Source: an uncultured Arachnia sp. (GTDB lineage: Bacteria > Actinomycetota > Actinomycetes > Propionibacteriales > Propionibacteriaceae). From it: a stretch of 64,000 nt of DNA. A model generated the notes under the pieces. That model searched no databases, was not told the DNA's origin, and saw only the letters and a program-made list of their open reading frames with translations. Below, one piece after another: positions 49,592 through 58,498 of the stretch (within the stretch, counting starts at the first letter, position 1; each line of letters starts with the position of its first letter). Both the position numbers and the translations under genes were made by a program. The stretch spans positions 279,298 to 343,297 of the forward strand of contig CANLTJ010000003.1 in NCBI GenBank assembly GCA_947493995.1, written 5' to 3'.

Positions 49592-51665
49592 GTGCCGGTT
49601 CCTCCACCTGCTTGACGTCAGCCTCAATGGTTCGCGGCCACCACATGGTGTCACCGAGCAGTCCGAAGAGGGACGGAACGATGATGGTGCGCACCACGAG
49701 CGTATCCACCAGGACGCCGAGACCCACGATCAGGCCGAGCTGACCCAGGGTGACCAGTGGCAGCACTCCCAGGGCGGCGAACACGGCGGCCAGCACGATT
49801 CCAGCGCTGGTGATGACGGCGCCTGTGTGCGCAACAGCATTGACCATCCCCTCCCGGGTACCGACCACGTGCGCCTCGGCACGGGCACGGTGGACCAGGA
49901 AAATGGTGTAGTCGATGCCCAGTGCCACCAGGAACATGAACGACAGCAGGGGAACTTGCAGGTCCAGAGCGTCCTGGTCGAAGAGAATGCCGCTCAGGAA
50001 GGAGCCGGCACCAATGGCCGCCCCGGCACTGACGAGGTTGACGAGCATCAGGAGCAGTGGTGCGACCACGGACTGCAGCAACAGCAGCAGCACGATGAAG
50101 CTCACCGCGAGTACCAGCGGGGCGATGACCTGCAGGTCCCTGGCGTTGCCGTCGCGGGCGTCGAGGTCCGTCGCCGTCGCTCCGCCCACCACCGCCTCCG
50201 CACCGGGGACGGCGTGGACGGCATCGCGCAGCTCGGTCACCAGCTCAAGGCTTTCGGGAGTGCTGGGCGAGTACTCGCCGGTCACCATGATGCGGGAGTA
50301 TTGTCCGTCGACGGTTTCGCCGGTCACATTTGCGCGAATGACACCTTCCAGATCGGTGGCGGCGTCGGCCACGGCCTGCGCCTCGGCCGAGTTCGCCACG
50401 ACGAACATGGGTTGGGATTCACCACCGGGGAAATGCTCGGACAGGACTTCCAGACCCTCCGCCGACTCCGAGGCGACGCGGAACTTCTCCACCTGGCTCA
50501 AGCCCACCTGGGTGCCGAACAGGCCGGTTGCCATGATGGCGAGCAGAGCCACACCCGCGCCGAGACCCACGAGGGGGCGACGCACCACGTAGGCCGCGAC
50601 GGCGCGCCAGTTCCTGCCCTGCTCGGTGCGGGAGCCCGGCTGCGGCACGAAAGGCCAGAACACCTTGCGTCCATAGACGGCAAGCAGCGGCGGAAGGGCG
50701 AACAGCACCGCTGCGAGAGCGATCAGGAGGCCGACGGCTGAGGAGATGCCCAGCCCCCGTGTGCCGGGAATCACCGCGAATGCAAGCGTCAGCAGGGACA
50801 GCACCACGGTGACGTTGGACGCCAGGATCGCCGGGGCAGTCCTGCGCCACGCCGATGCCAGAGCTGCGCGATGGTCGCTGGACAGCAACAACTCCTCGCG
50901 GTACCGGGAGATCAGGAGGAGCGCATAGTTTGCTCCCGCTCCGAACACCAGCACGCTGATGATTCCCGCATCAAACTGCAACTCCAGAGCCGTGCCGACG
51001 GCAGCCGTCACCTTGTTCGCGATCTGATCGGCGAAACCCACGACAAGCAGCGGCAGCAGCCAGAGGATTGGTGAGCGGTAGGTGACGATCAGCAGGATCG
51101 CCACGATGATGATGGTCACCAGCAGCAGGGTGACGTTCGCACCATCGAAGGACGACGTGACATCGGCGCCGAAGGCGGGTCCGCCGGTCACCTGCAGATC
51201 CAGCCCTTCCGTCTGCTGGTCGGCGATGCTGGCGCGCAGGTCCTTAACCACCTGGGCGGTTGCGGCGTTGTCAGAACCCACGGTGATGGGTGTGATCATG
51301 ACCGCCGCCAGGCCATCCTCACTCGGCATGGCGGGCGAGGCGTCATGGCCGGTCTCGGCATCCAGGCGGGGCTTCAGGGAGTTCATCGACGCGAGATCAT
51401 CGGAGGTCAGTGCTGAGCCATCGGTGCGAGAGCCAACGATCAGGACGGACTGCTCACCAGCGTCGGGAAACTCCGCGAGGAGCGCGGAGGCCCGCGCAGA
51501 CTCTGAGCTGGGAGGCGCTTGGTCGTTGCCTGAGGGAGCCGTGGCGGAATTGAAGACGCCGAAGAGGCCAATGAAGATGACCAGGACGGTTGCCAGGGAA
51601 ATCCAGGCACCTCGTCGTGATGTCAGATGATCCGGGAAGCGTGTCAGTACGCGGTGTTGTGCCAT
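49563..51665 (-). CDS. MMPL family transporter
   Basis: 700-aa RND-superfamily membrane transporter with two repeats of one TM helix, a large external loop and five TM helices (TM near 25-43 and 365-385; helical bundles about 175-330 and 515-670). The MMPL motifs GAGANYALLLISRYREEL and VALGIDYTIFLVHRARAEAH at the equivalent positions carry the proton-relay Asp/Tyr type residues. Starts at ATG 51665; longer alternatives exist. It overlaps the histidine kinase gene. Substrates of the family are lipids or antimicrobials; none can be assigned here. Confidence 0.93.
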   Translation of the reverse strand: MAQHRVLTRFPDHLTSRRGAWISLATVLVIFIGLFGVFNSATAPSGNDQAPPSSESARASALLAEFPDAGEQSVLIVGSRTDGSALTSDDLASMNSLKPRLDAETGHDASPAMPSEDGLAAVMITPITVGSDNAATAQVVKDLRASIADQQTEGLDLQVTGGPAFGADVTSSFDGANVTLLLVTIIIVAILLIVTYRSPILWLLPLLVVGFADQIANKVTAAVGTALELQFDAGIISVLVFGAGANYALLLISRYREELLLSSDHRAALASAWRRTAPAILASNVTVVLSLLTLAFAVIPGTRGLGISSAVGLLIALAAVLFALPPLLAVYGRKVFWPFVPQPGSRTEQGRNWRAVAAYVVRRPLVGLGAGVALLAIMATGLFGTQVGLSQVEKFRVASESAEGLEVLSEHFPGGESQPMFVVANSAEAQAVADAATDLEGVIRANVTGETVDGQYSRIMVTGEYSPSTPESLELVTELRDAVHAVPGAEAVVGGATATDLDARDGNARDLQVIAPLVLAVSFIVLLLLLQSVVAPLLLMLVNLVSAGAAIGAGSFLSGILFDQDALDLQVPLLSFMFLVALGIDYTIFLVHRARAEAHVVGTREGMVNAVAHTGAVITSAGIVLAAVFAALGVLPLVTLGQLGLIVGLGVLVDTLVVRTIIVPSLFGLLGDTMWWPRTIEADVKQVEEPAHEEESVLVG

Positions 51666-51748
51666 GCAACCCATCCCAGCAAGCGGGAGAGGGCCAGACA
51701 TCGCCGAAGCGGTTGAATCCCGTATCAACCGAATGGTTGAGACAACGA

Positions 51749-53272
51749 TCAGATTTCGGAGCCGAGGGTGCCTGTCAGATTGGCGTGGAATCCCTTCGTC
51801 TGGCTACTGAGCCCGACGATGCTCACCTCCTTGCCCATGCGCTCGTACTTGTATGTAACAGAATCGAGTGCCGCCACGGTGGAGGCGTCCCAGATGTTGG
51901 AATTGGACAAGTCGATGACGATGTCCTTGGGATCGTCCGAGTACTCGAACTGCGTGGTCAGGTCATTGCTGGAAGCGAAAAACAACTCGCCTCGCACCCC
52001 GTAGTGGGCCAACGCGTTTCGTCCCTCACCATGGAGGGTCCGTTCCACAGTCACGAAATGCGACACCCGCCGCACGAACAGCACGGAGGCCGCCAGCACT
52101 CCCACCACGACGCCAATGGCGAGGTTGTCCGTGAGCACGACGGTGATGACGGTGACCACCATCACGATGGTCTCGCTGCGCGGCATGCGTCGCAGCGTCG
52201 CAGGGTGGATGCTGTGCCAGTCGAACGTGGCCACCGACACCATGATCATCACGGCCACGAGCGCGGCCATCGGGATCAGACCCACGAGGTCGCCCAGACC
52301 CACGACGAGGACCAGCAGAAAGACTCCCGCCAGAAACGTGGAGATCCGGGTGCGGGCACCGGAGGCCTTCACATTGATCATGGTCTGGCCGATCATGGCG
52401 CAGCCTCCCATGCCGCCGAACAGGCCCGAGAGCACGTTGGCGACGCCCTGCCCCCAGGCTTCGCGCGTCTTACGGGAGTGGGTATCGGTCACCTCGTCCA
52501 CGAGCTTCGCGGTCATCAGTGACTCCAGCAGGCCAACCAGAGCCATGCCCAGCGCATAGGGGGCAATGATCCGCAACGTCTCCCACGTGAGGGGCACGTT
52601 CGGTACCAGCAACTCCGGAAGGCTGGAAGGCAGCTCGCCCTCATCGCCGACGGTGGGGACGTTGAGTGCCAGCACCACCACCGCCACGGTGGTCAGGAGG
52701 ATGGACACCAACGGTGCGGGAACCACCGCGGTGAGTTTGGGCATGACGTACATGATCCCCAAGCCCGCCGCTACCAGCGGGTAGACGAGCCATGGAACAC
52801 CGATGAGATGGGGCAGCTGCGCGGAGAAGATCAGGATGGCGAGCGCATTGACGAAGCCCACCATCACACTGCGGGGGATGAAGCGCATCATTTTCGCCAC
52901 TCCCACGAGCGCAAGCAGCACCTGGAAGATGCCGGCAAGGATGACGGTGGCAATGAAGTAGTCGACGCCATAGTCGCGTGCCACGGGCGCAATTACGAGC
53001 GCGACGGCGCCAGTGGCTGCGGTGATCATGGCGGGTCGGCCGCCGAGGAAGGCGATGGACACAGCCATCACGAAGGAGGAGAACAGCCCGTAGCGGGGGT
53101 CCACGCCGGCGATGATGGAGAACGAGATGGCCTCTGGGATCAGTGCCATGGCCACCACGAGACCGGCAAGCACCTCGCGCACAAGGATCCTGGGGGTGCG
53201 GAGCGCGGTGAGCACGGAGGGATCCGGTGCGTAGCGCGACTTCTCGGGGGAGGCGACGCGAACAGCGGTCAA
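51749..53272 (-). CDS. SulP-family inorganic anion transporter with STAS domain
   Basis: 507 aa from TTG 53272, preferred because AGGAG lies 8 bp upstream. The membrane part (about 30-400) has the SulP features GLVVAMALIPEAISFSIIAGVDPRYGLFSS, GGRPAMITAATGA, and a GGMGGCAMIGQTMINVKASGARTR motif, which is the conserved core. The C-terminal STAS domain (about 410-507) ends VIDLSNSNIWDASTVAALDSVTYKYERMG. Members carry sulfate or bicarbonate; selectivity is not visible. The gene is divergent from the CDF exporter with a 285-bp gap. Confidence 0.94.
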   Translation of the reverse strand: MTAVRVASPEKSRYAPDPSVLTALRTPRILVREVLAGLVVAMALIPEAISFSIIAGVDPRYGLFSSFVMAVSIAFLGGRPAMITAATGAVALVIAPVARDYGVDYFIATVILAGIFQVLLALVGVAKMMRFIPRSVMVGFVNALAILIFSAQLPHLIGVPWLVYPLVAAGLGIMYVMPKLTAVVPAPLVSILLTTVAVVVLALNVPTVGDEGELPSSLPELLVPNVPLTWETLRIIAPYALGMALVGLLESLMTAKLVDEVTDTHSRKTREAWGQGVANVLSGLFGGMGGCAMIGQTMINVKASGARTRISTFLAGVFLLVLVVGLGDLVGLIPMAALVAVMIMVSVATFDWHSIHPATLRRMPRSETIVMVVTVITVVLTDNLAIGVVVGVLAASVLFVRRVSHFVTVERTLHGEGRNALAHYGVRGELFFASSNDLTTQFEYSDDPKDIVIDLSNSNIWDASTVAALDSVTYKYERMGKEVSIVGLSSQTKGFHANLTGTLGSEI

Positions 53273-53557
53273 GGGTTTGTCTCCTGGGTTCGTACGGGTG
53301 AACTGGGTGGGCGCTCGCAGCGCACGGTCCACCGGTACCGGCGGAGTTCGAGGGATGGCGGGCCGAAAAGGGCCGTCGTAGAGGATACACACGAAGCCCT
53401 GCCCCACCGAATGCTCGTCTCACGCCCTGACCGCTCTCACGACTGCTTACCGGCAGTGGCCGCGGTGAACTGACACCGTCGGTTCGGCGGCTACCATCCT
53501 GGGGACGGGGCACTTCCGTTGGAGGAGCCGTGTTACGAGTGCGAAGGGAGGCGCCAT

Positions 53558-54508
53558 ATGCACAATCACTCGCCGTCCCGGGGCTTGGATGAGTTCGCCG
53601 AGGCGGCTCGCGCGCACCGTAAGCGGTTGGCGATTGCGTTCGCCATCACCGCGACGATTCTGCTGGCGGAGATCGTGGGAGCAATCTGGACCGGCTCCCT
53701 CGCCCTCCTGGTGGATGCAGGTCACATGCTGACCGACGCCGGTGGCCTCGCCATGGCCCTGTTCGCCTCTCACCTCAGCACGCGCGCCGCCACCAATCGC
53801 CGCACCTGGGGATTCCGTCGCGCCGAAGTACTGGCAGCGGCGGCCCAGGCAGCCGTGCTGTTGGGCGTGGGACTCTTCGTCATCGTCGAGGGCATCCAGA
53901 GACTGTCAGCGCCTCCCGTGATCCCCTCGAGGGAACTGCTCATCTTCGGCATCATCGGATTGGCCGGCAACATCGCCTCCCTGCTGGTTCTCGCCTCCAG
54001 CCGCCGCGCCACCTTCAATCTTCGGGCCGCCTTCCTCGAGGTGGTCAACGACGCACTCGGGTCGGTGGCCGTCATCGTTGCGGCCATTGTCATCGCCACC
54101 ACCGGATGGGGCGGTGCCGACTCACTGGCCGGACTGCTGATCGGCCTGCTCATCATCCCCCGGGCGGTGAAACTTCTCATCGAGACCACCAATGTCTTGT
54201 TGGAGGCCACACCGAAGGGACTGGATCTGGCAGCTGTGCGGGGTCACATGTTGGAGCTGCCGGAGGTGTTGGAGGTGCACGACCTGCACGCCACACAGAT
54301 CGCCACAGGGCTGCCAGTGCTGACGGCCCATGTGGTGGTGACCCCCACCTCGTTCACGGACGGTTCTCTGCCCCATCTGTTGGAGCGTCTGCAGGACTGC
54401 GTGATCGGGCACTTCGACGTCAGCATCGAACACTCAACCTTCCAGTTCGAGCCGCCCGACACAACGAGGGAGCACCACACCACGGGCTGCGATCCCGATC
54501 AGGTCTGA
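53558..54508 (+). CDS. Cation diffusion facilitator (CDF) metal exporter
   Basis: 316 aa from ATG 53558 (GGGAGG at 7 bp). Six TM helices are predicted, with the metal site in TM2 VDAGHMLTD (His56, Asp60) and in TM5 LEVVNDALGS, where Glu occupies the position of the His in the canonical HxxxD. The N-terminus is His-containing (MHNHSPSRG). The C-terminal cytoplasmic domain (about 210-300) is normal. Zn2+ or a similar divalent metal is exported in exchange for protons; the metal is not certain. The 3' end overlaps the convergent DUF2254 gene by 10 bp. Confidence 0.93.
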   Translation: MHNHSPSRGLDEFAEAARAHRKRLAIAFAITATILLAEIVGAIWTGSLALLVDAGHMLTDAGGLAMALFASHLSTRAATNRRTWGFRRAEVLAAAAQAAVLLGVGLFVIVEGIQRLSAPPVIPSRELLIFGIIGLAGNIASLLVLASSRRATFNLRAAFLEVVNDALGSVAVIVAAIVIATTGWGGADSLAGLLIGLLIIPRAVKLLIETTNVLLEATPKGLDLAAVRGHMLELPEVLEVHDLHATQIATGLPVLTAHVVVTPTSFTDGSLPHLLERLQDCVIGHFDVSIEHSTFQFEPPDTTREHHTTGCDPDQV

Positions 54509-55815
54509 TCGGCCCCGTTCCTGAGCTCTGAACGGCGCTTCTCGAGATACTCCTCCACCTGGCGAAGGTCGTAGGGGTTGGGACCGCTGGCCCGCAGATC
54601 CTCCATGAGGACGTCGATGTTGTGCCGCACCCTGGCGTCGACTGCGTCGTGCACGGATGCCGACTTGATCCGGGTTGCCAGATCAATCAGCGACTTGAGC
54701 ACGAGGACATGGTCGACGGCGTAGGGTCGGATCTGATCGAAGGGCATGTCCACGATCTCGTCGAGTCCGACGATTCCGTAGTGCACACGGGCTGTCCCAT
54801 CGCTCAGCATGGTGTTGCCCGGCTCGGGGCGCGAGACCGCGGCCGTGATGCCGGAGGCGACCTCCTCGACGGAGTTCACGGCGGTGTAGGGGTCATTGGT
54901 TCCGGGCGACAGGGCCCGCACTGCCAGTTCGAGCACCTGCTGTTCGGCATAGCGGATGTCCTGCCACGCTGAGCGTGAATTCCCAATGCGCACGTTGCGG
55001 CGCACGGCGCTGGCGATGTCCTCAGCCGTGGACTCCGGCCACACCCGCACCAGCGGCTCGTGCGGCAACACGTGATCGCCCACGCGAGGCAGGATCTCCA
55101 GGACGGCGTCGTGGGATTCCGCCGCGGAGCACAGACCCGAGAAGTCGATGCTCGTGATGAATCCCACCGCTTTGCTTTCGACCAGACCTCCACCGATCTG
55201 CAACCCCTCGGTCTGGACGATGTTCTCCGGCACCTCCTCGGGATGCATCCTGTCCACCACTGAACGGAAGTTCTCGCGCACTCCGTGCGCGAGAGTTTCC
55301 ACCCGCACCGACGTGGCGATGTGGTGGATGAACCACACGAGAACCACCGCATTGGTGACCGCCATGAGTATGGCGAGGTTGACCGCCAGGTGCGGGACGA
55401 AGGACGGTAACCCGTTCTGCTCGTCCGCGGAACGGATGGTGCGCAACACCATCAGCGCATACACGAAGGTGGCCACGAAGACGCCCAGCACGGCCTGGTT
55501 CCCGCGGTCAGACATGAAGTTGCCGACGAGACGGGGACCATAGGTGGCGCTGGCAGTGACCACCACGGAGATGGTGATGGAGAAGGCCGTGGCGGCAACG
55601 GCCAGCATCGAGGTGCCGATGGCGCTGAGCATCGAGCGGGACCCGTCGATGCCGACGCGATACACCCATGCGGTCCAGGGTGAGCTGAAGTCTTTGGGCA
55701 GCGCGGTGTCCAGGGCCACCATGCCCTGTGCCAGGATGACCGCCGATATGAGGCAGATCAGAGGCACGAACCAGAATGATCCGCTCGCCCGCTGCCACCA
55801 GTCCATTGCCTTCAT
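54499..55815 (-). CDS. DUF2254 domain-containing membrane protein
   Basis: 438 aa. The N-terminal 190 residues carry about four TM segments (FWFVPLICLISAVILAQGMVAL, the ITISVVVTASATYGPRLV segment, VLGVFVATFVYALMVL and LAVNLAILMAVTNAVVLVWFIHHIA), as in DUF2254. The soluble C-terminal half contains the family-typical RALSPGTNDPYTA motif. Function is unknown; the fold of DUF2254 is often placed near ion channels or sensors. Lies 24 bp after the channel-like gene and on the same strand as that gene and the YetF-like gene, so the three may form one operon. Confidence 0.88.
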   Translation of the reverse strand: MKAMDWWQRASGSFWFVPLICLISAVILAQGMVALDTALPKDFSSPWTAWVYRVGIDGSRSMLSAIGTSMLAVAATAFSITISVVVTASATYGPRLVGNFMSDRGNQAVLGVFVATFVYALMVLRTIRSADEQNGLPSFVPHLAVNLAILMAVTNAVVLVWFIHHIATSVRVETLAHGVRENFRSVVDRMHPEEVPENIVQTEGLQIGGGLVESKAVGFITSIDFSGLCSAAESHDAVLEILPRVGDHVLPHEPLVRVWPESTAEDIASAVRRNVRIGNSRSAWQDIRYAEQQVLELAVRALSPGTNDPYTAVNSVEEVASGITAAVSRPEPGNTMLSDGTARVHYGIVGLDEIVDMPFDQIRPYAVDHVLVLKSLIDLATRIKSASVHDAVDARVRHNIDVLMEDLRASGPNPYDLRQVEEYLEKRRSELRNGADQT

Positions 55816-55839
55816 GGCATCACAGTAGGGCCAGGGGGC

Positions 55840-56628
55840 CTATTGGGGCGAAGTGGTCGCTTGTGCGTCCGAGGCCATGTCGGCGGAGGGGGGCTGCGGA
55901 GGAACAAGTGCGGTGGCGCCGGCCTCGCCACGGAGGAAGAAGGCACCCAGTGTGCCCGCGAGCGTGGCAAAGACGGCGACGGAGTACACGGCTAGCACCA
56001 CATGGAGGATCTTGGCCAGGCCCGTATCGACGGTGAAGCCACTGCCGGTGATGGTCGCCAGGGCCGTCTCGTAGAACGCGGTGCTGTAGGAATCCTCGGG
56101 TGTCAGGGCGTACAGCAACTGGCTGGACGCCAGGATGACCACGAGTGTGACCGCGATCAGGGTGCCCAGGCGGTTGGACAGCAGGCGGCCAGCGGAGCGG
56201 GAGCCGCGCACACCGGCCGAGAGGATGCCGCCGAACCGGGCCAGGCGGCTCATGCGAAGAAAACGCAGGAGCCTCAGACTCTGGAGTGCCCGGAAGAATC
56301 GGAGGAAGGGGACCAGCAGGAAGATGACCTGCCACCAGTTGCGCTTCCAGAACCGCTTCTGGAACCGGGCAATGTAGGCGCGCAGAAGGAACTCGCTGAC
56401 GAAGATGCCCCAGAACACCCAGCCGAGGATGCTGAGCACCAGAGCCCACTCAGGATCGCTGACGAGCAGCTGCCCGAGCACCACGAACAGAAAGATCAGG
56501 CCCAAATAGCCCATCGGTCGGTCCAGGCGTGCGGCAAGAGCCTCCGCAGTGTGAAGCCGCCATTCTGCTCCCGACGGTTCGGCCTGCATGTCCCCGTCCA
56601 CCGGCGCGGAGGTCTGTTCGGACATCAC
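55840..56628 (-). CDS. Voltage-sensor ion channel family protein with non-canonical filter
   Basis: 262 aa from GTG 56628 or ATG 56625. S1-S3 lie between about 42 and 105. S4 is unmistakable: Arg at 110, 113, 119, 122, 125, 128 and 131, one every third residue. S5 is near 155-175, and a pore loop FYETALATITGSGF (185-198) has T-I-T-G-S-G-F where K+ channels have T-V-G-Y-G-D. S6 follows (AKILHVVLAVYSVAVFATLAGTLGAFFL). This probably is a channel of altered selectivity; TGS-type filters exist in a bacterial subfamily as far as I recall. The start overlaps the YetF-like stop. Confidence 0.85.
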   Translation of the reverse strand: MMSEQTSAPVDGDMQAEPSGAEWRLHTAEALAARLDRPMGYLGLIFLFVVLGQLLVSDPEWALVLSILGWVFWGIFVSEFLLRAYIARFQKRFWKRNWWQVIFLLVPFLRFFRALQSLRLLRFLRMSRLARFGGILSAGVRGSRSAGRLLSNRLGTLIAVTLVVILASSQLLYALTPEDSYSTAFYETALATITGSGFTVDTGLAKILHVVLAVYSVAVFATLAGTLGAFFLRGEAGATALVPPQPPSADMASDAQATTSPQ

Positions 56629-57143
56629 GCGGCCGACACTCCCTTGACCTCCTCCAGGGCTGACCCGTCACCGTACTGTGAACGGGGAATCACGCTGAGG
56701 GAGCCGTTGGTCTCCAGTACGACAGCTCCCACTTCCGCGAGGTCGCCTATTCCTTGCGTGCGCACAGCCTGACGGACTTCTGCCTCGGACAAGCGGTTGC
56801 GCCGCATCGCCTCGTGCTGCAGTTCACCGGCCCGCAGGAGAACAGCGGGCCGTGACGTGAAGACCGACCTCGCCCGCGGCACATGAGTGGAGACCCATGC
56901 CATCAGGAATTGCAATCCGGCCAGCAGTGCCAGCGCCAGGACACCCTCGGTCCAGGACGTCTCCGAGCTGAGCAGCACGGTGGCCAGAGTGGAACCCAGC
57001 GACACCGTCACGACGAAGTCGAAGGCGTTGAGCTGGCTGAGGGTGCGTTTGCCGGAGGCGCGGAGCACCACCACGAGTGCGAGGTAGGCAGCCGAACCCA
57101 CCAACAGGATGCGCAACAGATCGGACCAGGAATCAAACCACAT
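56625..57143 (-). CDS. YetF/DUF421 domain-containing membrane protein
   Basis: 172 aa from ATG 57143 (GAGGAG at 6 bp). Three TM helices (about 10-28, 42-60, 65-85) with the family pattern GKRTLSQLNAFDFVVTVSLGSTLATVLL are followed by a cytoplasmic YetF domain: RPAVLLRAGELQHEAMRRNRLSEAEVRQAVRTQGIGDLAEVGAVVLETNGSLSVI. The function is not known (YetF/YkjA family, linked with spore germination in Bacillus). It overlaps the channel gene by 4 bp (GTGA), suggesting a coupled membrane-protein operon. Divergent from the K+ channel at 57.3 kb. Confidence 0.9.
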   Translation of the reverse strand: MWFDSWSDLLRILLVGSAAYLALVVVLRASGKRTLSQLNAFDFVVTVSLGSTLATVLLSSETSWTEGVLALALLAGLQFLMAWVSTHVPRARSVFTSRPAVLLRAGELQHEAMRRNRLSEAEVRQAVRTQGIGDLAEVGAVVLETNGSLSVIPRSQYGDGSALEEVKGVSAA

Positions 57144-57276
57144 GGGGGTCTCCTCACATCGTGTGCGGTACGCCGTGCACCACCAGCCATTTACAGTAGC
57201 CACCCTAGGGTTTTCCGGACTCATGGGTTCGGGTCCGAATCTTGCACTGTGACTGGAAGGGTGACCGCGACAACTC

Positions 57277-58164
57277 ATGAGCATCGTGCTGACGATCATC
57301 GGAGCGTTCCTGATCCTGCTGGGGCTGTGGGACATGTTCCACAGCCTGTTGCACCCGCGGGGAAGGGGCTCGGTGAGTCACGCGATCCTGCAGGGCGTGT
57401 GGGCATTGTCGCGGTCCCTCCACCATCGCTTCGGCTCCGCGGCAGGGCCGGCAGGCATGGTCGTTGTGACGATCTTGTGGGTGCTTTTCCAAGTGGTGGG
57501 TTGGGCGCTGATCTACCTGCCCCACATCCCCGGCGGCTTCAGCTACGGACCGGGCGTGGACCCGGCCCGCTATCCCGACCTCATGCAGGCGCTCGTCGTC
57601 TCCGCCGTCACCCTGAGCACGCTCGGTTTCGGTGACGTGGTCCCGGTGCAGCCAGCACTCCGCATGCTCGCGCCCGTGCAGGCGCTGACCGGGTTCGCCC
57701 TGCTCACCGGTGCCCTGTCCTGGTTCACCCAGGCCTTTCCCCCCTTGTCCCGTCGCCGGGCACTGGCCATGGACATCGACGGTCTCTCAAAGGCCGAGTT
57801 CGTTGGCGCCATTGAGAACCTGGACCCGATCACGGTGACGATGACCGTGAGTTCGCTGTCGAGTCAGGTGTCCCAGTCCGTCGTCGATCTTGTGCAGTAC
57901 TCGGAGTCCTACTACTTCCTGGAAGTGAATCCGCAGACATCGCTCGCTCATCAGGTGGGCTACCTCCTCGATGTACGCGATGCCGCGGCCCGGTCCTCGG
58001 ATGTGGGCGTGCGTATGGCTTCCAACCAACTGGGGAGTGCTCTGGAATCCCTCTCCACCGAACTTGGACAGCAGTTCCTGTCCGTGGATGATTCACCGTC
58101 GGAGGTGTTTCGGGCCTATGCGCGCGACCACGGGTACGGCGATGATTCCAACACGGCTCCGTAG
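57277..58164 (+). CDS. Two-TM potassium channel family protein
   Basis: 295 aa. A TM helix at 3-22, one at about 60-80, a pore loop with filter TLGFGD (115-120), and the exit helix at about 128-150. This is an Ion_trans_2-type pore. The C-terminal 140 residues (from SRRRALAMDIDGLSKAEF) are cytoplasmic and helical, with no RCK domain recognised. The filter G-F-G variant is a normal K+-channel alternative to G-Y-G. Starts at ATG 57277, divergent from the YetF-like gene. Confidence 0.9.
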   Translation: MSIVLTIIGAFLILLGLWDMFHSLLHPRGRGSVSHAILQGVWALSRSLHHRFGSAAGPAGMVVVTILWVLFQVVGWALIYLPHIPGGFSYGPGVDPARYPDLMQALVVSAVTLSTLGFGDVVPVQPALRMLAPVQALTGFALLTGALSWFTQAFPPLSRRRALAMDIDGLSKAEFVGAIENLDPITVTMTVSSLSSQVSQSVVDLVQYSESYYFLEVNPQTSLAHQVGYLLDVRDAAARSSDVGVRMASNQLGSALESLSTELGQQFLSVDDSPSEVFRAYARDHGYGDDSNTAP

Positions 58165-58213
58165 TGACTGTTGATGGGTGACCTCGCCAGCAGACGTGGG
58201 GCATCATGGCTGC

Positions 58214-58486
58214 ATGGCCATCCTGATCGATCCGCCCGCCTGGCCAGCTCACGGCACACTGTTCTCACACCTGGTCTCCGATGAGTCCTACGCCGAACTC
58301 CACGCCTTCGCCGCAGCAGCCGGGATCCCGGAGCGTGCGTTCGATCTGGATCACTACGACGTGCCCATACACATGCACGCCACGCTGGTGGAACGCGGTG
58401 CCGTCCCAGTGCGATCGCGGGAACTCGTCCAAAGACTGATCGCAAGCGGGCTGCGTCGCCGCAAACATCTCGAACCGGCCGAATGA
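58214..58486 (+). CDS. DUF4031 domain-containing protein
   Basis: 91 aa from ATG 58214: MAILIDPPAWPAHGTLFSHLVSDESYAELHAFAAAAGIPERAFDLDHYDVP, a pattern very typical of the small DUF4031 family (W-P-x-H-G-x-x-x-S-H-L-x-S-D and the F-D-x-D-H-Y-D-x-P motif). The His/Asp residues suggest a metal or nucleotide site, but no activity is established. It is downstream of the K+ channel gene and convergent with KtrA. Confidence 0.88.
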   Translation: MAILIDPPAWPAHGTLFSHLVSDESYAELHAFAAAAGIPERAFDLDHYDVPIHMHATLVERGAVPVRSRELVQRLIASGLRRRKHLEPAE

Positions 58487-58498
58487 TTGGGTACCACT

